From Candidatus Cryptobacteroides fimicaballi (lineage in GTDB: Bacteria; Bacteroidota; Bacteroidia; Bacteroidales; UBA932): a stretch of DNA of 41,038 nt. The stretch lies in the NCBI GenBank assembly GCA_018065485.1, contig JAGHTF010000011.1:1-41038 (forward strand), given 5' to 3'. The notes beneath the pieces are model-generated. The model was given only the letters and a program-made list of their open reading frames with translations. It was not told the DNA's origin and ran no database searches. This document shows positions 33,573 through 41,038 of the stretch, in pieces. The position numbers and the translations under genes are program-made. Numbering within the stretch: position 1 is the first letter of the stretch; each line of letters begins with the position of its first letter.

Positions 33573-34205
33573 TCACTTTCCGACAAAAGGCCCTATAAAA
33601 TTAACAGAGTCTATGATAACCGTCACGGTATCTTCGGCCATCAGCGTATATCCGTCAAACGGTTTGTGCAGGATAGCATTTTCTGCCCTGTCGTCGGAAC
33701 GCATTCCGTATCCCTGCATAAGGCCGGATGGAGAAGTCATTTTAACATAGCAGTCGGTCCATATCTCGTGCTTCCCCTGATCCCAGTAAAGGGTATCGGT
33801 TTCCATCATCTCTTGTTTTATCACGTTTCTGATTTTCACGTTTCCAAAGGCTTGCCACACTTCCGGACGGGTTCCCGACTTACTGGTTATATGCCTTGCG
33901 TTATTTGAAAAAATAATTGTCTGCAGCCGGCCGTCCTCGAGGTAAGAGTATATCTGCAGACCCTTGGGAAACGTTTCGTACGTGGTCGTATCGGTTTCAT
34001 ATCCTTCCATAAGGTCCGCTTCTATTCTCATCGACACTTTTCCGGTCTTGGTTTCCACGGCAAACATTTTTTCCACGCTGCGCAGCGCCACGTTATCCAG
34101 ATTTATGTCTTCGGCACGGCCAAGTTTGCCTTTACACGAAATAACGACGAAAGCAACTGCCGAAGCAGTTGCCATCAATTTTACAATATTTGAAAACCCT
34201 TTCAA
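33573..34205 (-). CDS. lptC: LPS export ABC transporter periplasmic protein LptC
   Basis: Lipoprotein-like N-terminus from a TTG start (LMATASAVAFVVISCKG). LptC-like KMFAVETKTGKVSMRIEADLMEGYETDTTTYETFPKGLQIYSYLEDGRLQTIIFSNNARH. Confidence 0.75.
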   Translation of the reverse strand: MKGFSNIVKLMATASAVAFVVISCKGKLGRAEDINLDNVALRSVEKMFAVETKTGKVSMRIEADLMEGYETDTTTYETFPKGLQIYSYLEDGRLQTIIFSNNARHITSKSGTRPEVWQAFGNVKIRNVIKQEMMETDTLYWDQGKHEIWTDCYVKMTSPSGLMQGYGMRSDDRAENAILHKPFDGYTLMAEDTVTVIIDSVNFIGPFVGK

Positions 34206-34206
34206 A

Positions 34207-35526
34207 TTACTTGTTTACGCGTACGGTTGTGGTTGCTGTCATACCGTTGCAGCTGATTGTATAACTCTTTCCTGCGGTGAGGTCATACATGAACGCATCG
34301 GCAGCGGTAGGATAATAAGCACTGTATCTGCCTATAAGGTTGTTTGCCTCTTCGGCAAGAGAAGGATCGGCATTCTTGGCCTTCTGCAGATAATCAACTG
34401 CTACCCAATACGGTGCACGGGTGGACATTTCGTCTCCACCGCATTTTGTTCCTGCCCAGGCCATTGCCATAACCATATATGCGCTTCCGGCATTGGCATC
34501 ATTGAAAGCCGCTACCTTTGACGCCATCTGCTGAGCCTTGCCAAGCATATTGTTGGCAATGCAGTATTTAGCCAATTCGAGTGAATAGTCGGAACGCTTG
34601 GAATCTTCAAGGTCTTCGTAAGAAAGGGCCTCCTCGATATACTTGATAGCCTCGCTCACGTTGGACCTGGCGGCATTCATCCTATAAAGAGCATAAGCCG
34701 AAGCGCTTGAAGGTTCCATCCTGTACATTGCGACAACTGCGCGAAGATAGAGGTCGTTTCCTGTACAATCCTCGGCAGAGTTGAGCATACTTACTATTGT
34801 CTTTATAAGCGAAAGGTTTTCGGGATCGGCTTCGAGTCTCTCTCCGAACAGCCTCTGAAGTTCGTCACAATTAGCCACCTTACTTGTAAGGAACAATCCC
34901 TGAGTATTTCCCTTGCACTGTGAAACAAGTTCTTTCTCCTTGTCGTCAGCGGGGACAATCTGTTCAAAAATGTCGGTATATTTCTGGTACAGGTCCATAA
35001 CCTCAACGGGATCGGCCTTTCCTGCATCATACAGCTGAACCACAGAACGGAAATCATTTTCAAGAATTGTAGGAGTAACCTCTACACCAAGTCTCTCTAC
35101 GATTCCCGAAAGAATTTCGTGAGTCTTCTGAGGATCGTTCTTGAAGTATTTCGTTGCATATACTCCCTTATTGTTAAGAGCTTTCACTGCATTCTTGGGG
35201 TAATACTGAGCCCTCTGCTCCTGAAGATTCATAAGAGACTCAACAACTGCAGCCCTCTCCTCTGACGTAGAGGCTTTTACTGCCGAATAATCCAACAGGG
35301 TGGCACCGTGAACAAACAGGTTCTCGGTTGCCGTGGGAGGACAAAGCTCGTATGCTTTCTGCCAGTTGGGAAGAGCATCGCTGTAGTTTCTCTGTTTGTA
35401 ATACTCTCTGTAGTAGGACAGGTGCTTTACACATTCTGCACTGTCTGCTCCATAACGGCCCTGAGCCGACATTCCAACGCTGATGAAAAGGAATGAGATA
35501 GCAAGTAGAACTGATAATTTTTTCAT
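34207..35526 (-). CDS. Exported TPR-repeat protein
   Basis: Signal peptide; SYYREYYKQRNYSDALPNWQKAYELCP and later TPR-like helices. Confidence 0.75.
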   Translation of the reverse strand: MKKLSVLLAISFLFISVGMSAQGRYGADSAECVKHLSYYREYYKQRNYSDALPNWQKAYELCPPTATENLFVHGATLLDYSAVKASTSEERAAVVESLMNLQEQRAQYYPKNAVKALNNKGVYATKYFKNDPQKTHEILSGIVERLGVEVTPTILENDFRSVVQLYDAGKADPVEVMDLYQKYTDIFEQIVPADDKEKELVSQCKGNTQGLFLTSKVANCDELQRLFGERLEADPENLSLIKTIVSMLNSAEDCTGNDLYLRAVVAMYRMEPSSASAYALYRMNAARSNVSEAIKYIEEALSYEDLEDSKRSDYSLELAKYCIANNMLGKAQQMASKVAAFNDANAGSAYMVMAMAWAGTKCGGDEMSTRAPYWVAVDYLQKAKNADPSLAEEANNLIGRYSAYYPTAADAFMYDLTAGKSYTISCNGMTATTTVRVNK

Positions 35527-35545
35527 TTTTATTTCGGTTGTTTGA

Positions 35546-36877
35546 TTATTCGTAGTAATGTTTTACAAACCATATGTCATACAAATTGATTCCCACAGAA
35601 GCTCCGAAGTATCTCTCTCTCAAAAGATTTGCCTTAAAACAGCCCCTCTCCCCTATCTCGACGCCAAGGGTAATTCCGTTATGCCACCGGAAAACAGGAA
35701 GCGTTGCCCCGAGAGTCAATCCTACGGAAGCAATGTTGTTCCCGTTTATCTTGTAATACTCCTGATTGTAATATGCTCCTATCCTGTAAGATATCTTCTT
35801 GTAATAGTATCGTATATCGTTTCTGTTCGGGGTCACCTCCACACCCAAACGGAAAGACTGCGCCAGACAAGGCGTATATACGTTCCCTGTTGCACTTTCA
35901 ACGGCAAATGCATCAACCTTGTCGAAATTCGAATTGCTCCAGTCGGCACGGGTGTAATCGAACTCTGCCCGTACCTTGTCCAGATAATTTACAGCTATTC
36001 CTATTCCCTTTTCAGAAGCGAGGCTCAGCCTTGTATCCAGATTGCCCAATTGCAAAGTATCTGCAACAATGGCTCCGCTTTCCGAACTTGCAGGATATAT
36101 GTATCGGGTTGTCATTCCGTTAAGTTTGGTATTCAGCTGATATGTCGCTCCTATCGAAACGGCAACCTTTTTTGCTATCAACTTCTCATACTGAATTCCG
36201 ATCTTGCCGGAATGTGCCGTTATCCGGCTTTCAATTTCATCCGAAAGTCCGTTGTATTTCGACAGGCTGAAAGTCTGAACGTATGATTTTGCAATATGTC
36301 CGAAATAGAAATTATACTGTGCCCCTATCGAAAGGCCTTTTACAATATCTACAGCCAGGCTGCCGTACGCCTGATAAAGACTTCCCTGACCATATTGGGA
36401 ATAACTGACATCTCCCAAAAGACCTATGAGGCTCTGGTCTGTTTCATAGGAAGTCGATTTGTATCCCACATTGCTGTACGGTTTAATTCCGGCCGTAAAA
36501 GTAAGAGAACGGTAGATGGGCAGGGATATGGCGATACTGCTTATATTGAAGATATCGTTGATATCGTGCTTCCCGTCATACGAAATGAGGTTATGCTTGT
36601 ACGACAGTGAAAAATCTGCCAGAACAGACAGAGAATCCCTTACCGTTGCAGCGGCCGGATTTACTGTATTAATGAATCTTGTATTCCTGTTGGCAATGCC
36701 GACACCGGCCATGGTACCGTTATAAACAGACCCCGGAGTTGTGAGGTCTCCGATTCCAAATGCAGAATAAGGAGCGAACGAACTGTAAGTACCGGCACTC
36801 TGCTGTGCAAAAGCAGAAGTACAGGATGCAATGATTGCTCCAACCGTCAAAAAACTATATAAGATTCCTTTTGACAT
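35546..36877 (-). CDS. Outer-membrane barrel protein (FadL/PorV-like)
   Basis: YSSFAPYSAFGIGDLTTPGSVYNGTMAGVGIANRNTRFINTVNPAAA is typical of Bacteroidetes OMPs encoded next to coaX. Confidence 0.75.
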   Translation of the reverse strand: MSKGILYSFLTVGAIIASCTSAFAQQSAGTYSSFAPYSAFGIGDLTTPGSVYNGTMAGVGIANRNTRFINTVNPAAATVRDSLSVLADFSLSYKHNLISYDGKHDINDIFNISSIAISLPIYRSLTFTAGIKPYSNVGYKSTSYETDQSLIGLLGDVSYSQYGQGSLYQAYGSLAVDIVKGLSIGAQYNFYFGHIAKSYVQTFSLSKYNGLSDEIESRITAHSGKIGIQYEKLIAKKVAVSIGATYQLNTKLNGMTTRYIYPASSESGAIVADTLQLGNLDTRLSLASEKGIGIAVNYLDKVRAEFDYTRADWSNSNFDKVDAFAVESATGNVYTPCLAQSFRLGVEVTPNRNDIRYYYKKISYRIGAYYNQEYYKINGNNIASVGLTLGATLPVFRWHNGITLGVEIGERGCFKANLLRERYFGASVGINLYDIWFVKHYYE

Positions 36878-37583
36878 ACTCGTCGGTTATGATTGCAAGA
36901 CCTATCAACCCCATATTGCTTACTGCAAATATTGAGTTCTTAAGCCTTTGTGCAAAATAAATGGCGTCTCCACCGGTAAATACAACAATGTTCTGAGGAT
37001 ACCGGCGTATATATCCGTCAATCTCAAACATTATGCCCGAAATCACTCCGGCTTCTATCGAAGACTGCAGAGAACTGCCTGTTTTCACAATTTCCGAGGG
37101 AGTATCGACAAGAGGCAGATTCTTGGCATATCTGTTCAGACTCTTGAATCTTGTCCGGCATCCCAAAGAAATGTTTCCCCCTTTATATTGGCCGTCAGAA
37201 TCAAGGAAATCCACTGTCAGCGTTGTTCCGAAATCAAAAACGGAACAGGATTTTCCCTTGAACAGAAACCTTGCCGCAATAAGGGCAACGGCCCTGTCGT
37301 AGCTCAGATAATCCGGCAACTCGTGACGTCTCAGGATATTTTTGTGTTCCTGATCCAGAATAAGCAGATGACTGCAGTTGTTCTTAAGGAAAACCTCCTC
37401 GTCTTCATTCAAAGGTTTCTGGGAAGAAACAGCCATTACAAAAGGCTTTTCCTTTTCCAGGACCGATTGAAGAAATTCTCTTGCCTTCTCTCCCTGGTAA
37501 CGCATAGTCTTACCCAAAGTAACCCCCTGGGTCCAGGCAACCTTGATAGCAGTATTTCCTATTTCTATAACCAGATTCGCCAT
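36855..37583 (-). CDS. coaX: Type III pantothenate kinase
   Basis: MANLVIEIGNTAIKVAWTQG; YDRAVALIAARFLFKGKSCSVFDFGTTLTVDFLDSDGQYKGGNISLGCRTR; VVFTGGDAIYFAQRL. Confidence 0.92.
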   Translation of the reverse strand: MANLVIEIGNTAIKVAWTQGVTLGKTMRYQGEKAREFLQSVLEKEKPFVMAVSSQKPLNEDEEVFLKNNCSHLLILDQEHKNILRRHELPDYLSYDRAVALIAARFLFKGKSCSVFDFGTTLTVDFLDSDGQYKGGNISLGCRTRFKSLNRYAKNLPLVDTPSEIVKTGSSLQSSIEAGVISGIMFEIDGYIRRYPQNIVVFTGGDAIYFAQRLKNSIFAVSNMGLIGLAIITDEYVKRNLI

Positions 37584-37601
37584 TACTTTTGCGTTAACTC
37601 G

Positions 37602-37609
37602 CAAAAATA
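37602..37609 (-). promoter_or_regulatory. Candidate internal -7 box (TATTTTTG) between mfd and coaX
   Basis: Plus strand caaaaata = TATTTTTG on minus, about 18 nt upstream of the coaX ATG. Confidence 0.3.
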
Positions 37610-37615
37610 CAAATT

Positions 37616-40600
37616 TTAAATCAGTTTCTCAAGACATTGAAGCGCTTTCCTTAAACTGTCTATCCCGCGTGACACTGTCTTCAATCGGGAATCTGTCTGT
37701 TTTAAAGTAAAAATACCTTCGTTTTCGGTTATTCTCTGAAGAACTCTCCCGAAAACTTCACCATTGTAATAGGAATTGATCCTGCTGCTTACAAAGAAAC
37801 ATATGAGCATTCCGTTCTTTATGATGATTTTTTCGAAACCCAGCTTCATTCCCATATTCCTTATCTTAAGTACAAGGAACAGGTTCTCGAGTTCTTCGGG
37901 AATATGTCCGAATCTGTCCTCCAGCCTTTCCTTGAAAGAATCTATCTCCCTGTCATTCTTCATTGCATCCATCTGCTTGTAGATTCTTATTTTCTCGGCG
38001 TTGATGTCAATGTAGCTGTCCGGAATCAGGCACAACCTGTCTGTCTCCACGGTACAGTCACATAAGAACACACTCTTTGACTTAACCGTCTGAACTCCGG
38101 TTTCAAATCCAAGTTCCTCAATGGCCTCGGCCAGAATCTTCTGGTAAGTTTCATAGCCCATATCCATAATATAGCCGCTCTGTTCGGCTCCAAGCAGATT
38201 TCCGGCCCCACGGATATCCAAATCCTGCATTGCAATGTTGAACCCGCTTCCAAGATCCGAAAATTCCTCTATGGCCTTAAGTCTCTTGCGCGCATCTTCG
38301 GTAATTGAAACCAGCGGAGGTACTACCAGATAGCAAAAGGCCTTCCTGTTCGACCTTCCTACCCTGCCGCGAAGCTGATGCAGGTCGCTCAATCCGATAT
38401 TCTGCGCCTGATTTATTATAATTGTATTGGCGTTGGGAATATCCAACCCGTTTTCTATTATGGTTGTACAAAGCAGAAGGTCGTAATCTCCACGGATAAA
38501 CCCAAGCATACGGTCTTCGAGTTCGGAAGCTTTCATCTGCCCGTGTGCTACGCAGATTTTCATATCCGGTATAAGCCGATGGAGTATTTCCTCGACAGAC
38601 GGTAATTCCTCCACTTTATTGTGAAGGAAGAATACCTGCCCTCCCCTTTTGAACTCGTAATCCAGAATGCTCTTTATTTCTTTTTCATCGAAAAGAATAA
38701 TTTCGGTCTGAACCGGAATCCTGTTGGGAGGAGGAGTGTTTATTATACTCAGGTCCCTTGCCCCAAGCAACGAAAACTGCAGTGTCCTCGGAATAGGCGT
38801 AGCAGTGAGGGTAAGAGTATCTATATTGTGTCTGAGTTGTCTGAGCTTTTCCTTTGCGGCAACCCCGAATTTCTGTTCCTCATCTATTATCAGCAAACCA
38901 AGGTCCTTGAATTTGAACTCATCTCCAAGAATTTTATGGGTTCCGATAAGAATGTCTATGAGCCCTTTCTCCAAACGGTCCTTTATATCGGAAATCTGGC
39001 CTGCCGTACGCAGACGGCTTACGTATTCGACCGTACAGGGAAGATTTTTGAGCCGTTGGGAAAAAGTTTCAAAGTGCTGCAAGGCAAGAATGGTTGTAGG
39101 AACCAGGACTGCAACCTGTTTTCCATCCGTAGCGGCCTTGAATGCCGCCCTGATGGCTATTTCGGTTTTTCCGAACCCCACATCCCCGCAAACCAGACGG
39201 TCCATAGGACATTTGTCCTCCATATCGGCTTTCACGGCACGGGTAGTTTCCTCCTGATCGGGAGTATCCTCATACATAAAAGACGATTCGAGTTCATCCT
39301 GGAGATAAGAATCCGCCGAATAAGCAAACCCTTCGGAAGAACGGCGCTTTGCATAAAGTTGGATAAGTTCCTTTGCAATGTCCTTTACTTTGGATTTAGC
39401 CTTTGTCTTAAGAGTATCCCAAGTCTTGGAGCCCAGCTTGTTTATTTTAGGAATATCTCCGTCTTTTGAACGGTATTTTGAAATCTTGTGCAGGGAATGA
39501 ACCGACACAAAAACCACGTCTCCATCCTTATAGGTAAGTTTTACAACCTCGTGCATCCTTCCCTTGTCGTCCTTGAGACGTACAAGACCACCGAAAACGC
39601 CTATTCCGTGGTCAATGTGTACAACGTAGTCACCTATATTGAAAGCGTTCAGGTCGTTTATAGTCAGCTGTTCACTCTTTTCTACACTGCGCCTTATGCT
39701 TACCCTATGAAATCTTTCAAATATTTCGTGATCGGTATAACAACAGATTTTGTTTTCATTGTCAATAAAGCCGTTGTGGATATTCTTCCCGTTTACAAAT
39801 TCAGGAAGAGGACAGTGTTCTTCGCTTAAAATAGCCTTTATTCTTTCACTCTGACTAAGTTTTTCAGAATAAATGTAAACCTTGTACGAATGTTCGATTC
39901 TGGAACGTATTTCGTTTGTAAGAAATTCGAAGTTCTTATTGAATACCGGTTGGGGTGAAATATCGAAATTTACAGTTGACCGTTCATCCGACAGAAGAGG
40001 CTTATCGAAGTAAACTGTCTTGAATCCGCTTAATAAAGGAAAAAAGGATTTCTCCCTGTACATATCGGAAGAGTCGAGCCATACCAACGTGTCATTAGGA
40101 AGAATGGAAATGATATTTTCCGTTCCCTCGGCAGAAACCGACCCTGATACTATTTCGGCTTCTTCCTCCGACGACACAGAAAGCTGGGTGTTGCAGTTGA
40201 AAACATTTATCTTTTCTATTTCATTACCCCAGAAGGATATTCTGTACGGATTATTGTTCAGGAAAGAAAATACATCTACAATCGAACCCCTTATGGAATA
40301 TTGTCCGGGCGCCGATACGAAATCCACTTTCTCGAATCCGAGTTCATAAAGTCTGTGAATTATTTCCTCGTGAGTTATTTCATCTCCCTTCTTTATCCTG
40401 AACGAACTTTTCCTTATAGTTCCAGTTGAAGGAACAGCTTCTTCAAGAGCCTCTGGATATGTTACAAGGGTTAAAAATTCACCTTTTTTATATTCAGCTA
40501 TTTTTTTTATTGCAGATGTTCTCTGTACACCTATCGAAGATTTATAATTACTCTTCTCAACTCCTCTGCCAGACGCTGGAAGAAAAAAAACTGAATCCCC

Positions 40601-40798
40601 TTCTATTATAGAATAAAGGTCGGAAGCGCAGTATTGGGCAGAATCCGAATCAGGAAGAACTATCAGATTCAGTCCTTTGTATTCAACTTCACTGTAAACG
40701 AACCAGCGTGCCGATAAAAAAAGACCGGAACAATAAACAATCTTTTCCTTTTCTATTCTATTTTTCAGTTCGGAAGAAGATCTTGAACTTATCTGCAT
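37616..40798 (-). CDS. mfd: Transcription-repair coupling factor Mfd
   Basis: DYVVHIDHGIGVFGGLVRLKDD; DRLVCGDVGFGKTEIAIRAAFKA; LTLTATPIPRTLQFSLLGARDLSIINTPPPNR; LHQLRGRVGRS. Confidence 0.97.
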   Translation of the reverse strand: MQISSRSSSELKNRIEKEKIVYCSGLFLSARWFVYSEVEYKGLNLIVLPDSDSAQYCASDLYSIIEGDSVFFLPASGRGVEKSNYKSSIGVQRTSAIKKIAEYKKGEFLTLVTYPEALEEAVPSTGTIRKSSFRIKKGDEITHEEIIHRLYELGFEKVDFVSAPGQYSIRGSIVDVFSFLNNNPYRISFWGNEIEKINVFNCNTQLSVSSEEEAEIVSGSVSAEGTENIISILPNDTLVWLDSSDMYREKSFFPLLSGFKTVYFDKPLLSDERSTVNFDISPQPVFNKNFEFLTNEIRSRIEHSYKVYIYSEKLSQSERIKAILSEEHCPLPEFVNGKNIHNGFIDNENKICCYTDHEIFERFHRVSIRRSVEKSEQLTINDLNAFNIGDYVVHIDHGIGVFGGLVRLKDDKGRMHEVVKLTYKDGDVVFVSVHSLHKISKYRSKDGDIPKINKLGSKTWDTLKTKAKSKVKDIAKELIQLYAKRRSSEGFAYSADSYLQDELESSFMYEDTPDQEETTRAVKADMEDKCPMDRLVCGDVGFGKTEIAIRAAFKAATDGKQVAVLVPTTILALQHFETFSQRLKNLPCTVEYVSRLRTAGQISDIKDRLEKGLIDILIGTHKILGDEFKFKDLGLLIIDEEQKFGVAAKEKLRQLRHNIDTLTLTATPIPRTLQFSLLGARDLSIINTPPPNRIPVQTEIILFDEKEIKSILDYEFKRGGQVFFLHNKVEELPSVEEILHRLIPDMKICVAHGQMKASELEDRMLGFIRGDYDLLLCTTIIENGLDIPNANTIIINQAQNIGLSDLHQLRGRVGRSNRKAFCYLVVPPLVSITEDARKRLKAIEEFSDLGSGFNIAMQDLDIRGAGNLLGAEQSGYIMDMGYETYQKILAEAIEELGFETGVQTVKSKSVFLCDCTVETDRLCLIPDSYIDINAEKIRIYKQMDAMKNDREIDSFKERLEDRFGHIPEELENLFLVLKIRNMGMKLGFEKIIIKNGMLICFFVSSRINSYYNGEVFGRVLQRITENEGIFTLKQTDSRLKTVSRGIDSLRKALQCLEKLI

Positions 40799-40880
40799 CT
40801 TTGTTTAAAATTATGTTTATAACCTGTTGATAAACCTGTTTATATCATCAGTTTTCGGTTAATAAGTTTCATTTGAAAAG

Positions 40881-40976
40881 TTATCAAAAACTTATCAATA
40901 GGTTATCAACACTTTATTAATAATTTAATTGGATTTTAAATATTTGATTATTAAGTATTTATTAAAGTTATTAACA
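40881..40976. repeat. Phased TTATCAA/TTATTAA repeats (DnaA-box-like), candidate oriC or dnaA regulatory region
   Basis: TTATCAA at 40881, 40892 and 40903 and TTATTAA at 40914, all exactly 11 bp apart. Further TTATTAA at 40948, 40959 (11 bp) and 40968. An inverted TGTTGATAA lies at 40825. Very AT-rich. Confidence 0.5.
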
Positions 40977-41022
40977 TATTGACAATATAAACAACAATAA
41001 CAATAATCTTAATTTAAATCTT

Positions 41023-41030
41023 TATATTTG
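41023..41030 (+). promoter_or_regulatory. -7 box TATATTTG for a gene beyond the right edge
   Basis: TAnnTTTG match on the plus strand, divergent from mfd. Confidence 0.4.
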
Positions 41031-41038
41031 TAATAATC

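Noticed and set aside
40881-40976. Short regularly spaced repeats as a CRISPR array
   Set aside because: Units are 7 bp at 11-bp pitch with no spacer-sized unique sequences and no cas genes; they fit DnaA-like sites far better.

Overview
This is a Bacteroidales-like chromosomal segment: TAnnTTTG-type promoter boxes, SurA/PpiD, LptC and CoaX genes, and Big_2/FISUMP surface lipoproteins. Nearly all genes lie on the minus strand.

Left to right:
(i) A small toxin-antitoxin island. It holds a truncated minus-strand RelE/HigB-like toxin start at the left edge. Divergent from it is a complete toxin - HTH antitoxin - SecB-like chaperone (TAC) operon.
(ii) A tightly coupled nine-gene minus-strand operon (12620 to 1491). 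It encodes an exported LPP20/FlgT-like protein, a DUF4384-like protein, an ECF-type sigma factor, a small single-TM protein (possible anti-sigma), an exported transglutaminase-like cysteine enzyme, an exported caspase-family (C14) protease with a canonical EF-hand, an outer-membrane barrel and two large Big_2/Fn3/FISUMP lipoproteins. This is my main candidate for an undescribed system.
(iii) A metabolic block: nitroreductase, PanE-like reductase, two-subunit aconitase X and an enoate-reductase-like flavoprotein.
(iv) mutS, an NSS transporter, folA, thyA, a thioredoxin-like lipoprotein and a Na/Pi cotransporter.
(v) A divergent HExxH-metalloprotease/propeller/barrel protein, an endonuclease/exonuclease/phosphatase-family protein and ychF.
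(vi) A CpXC - PpiD/SurA - LptC - TPR - OMP - CoaX - Mfd run.
(vii) At the right edge, a very AT-rich region with 11-bp phased TTATCAA (DnaA-box-like) repeats, a candidate oriC or dnaA control region.

All calls come from reading the sequence and ORF translations. No database search was run.
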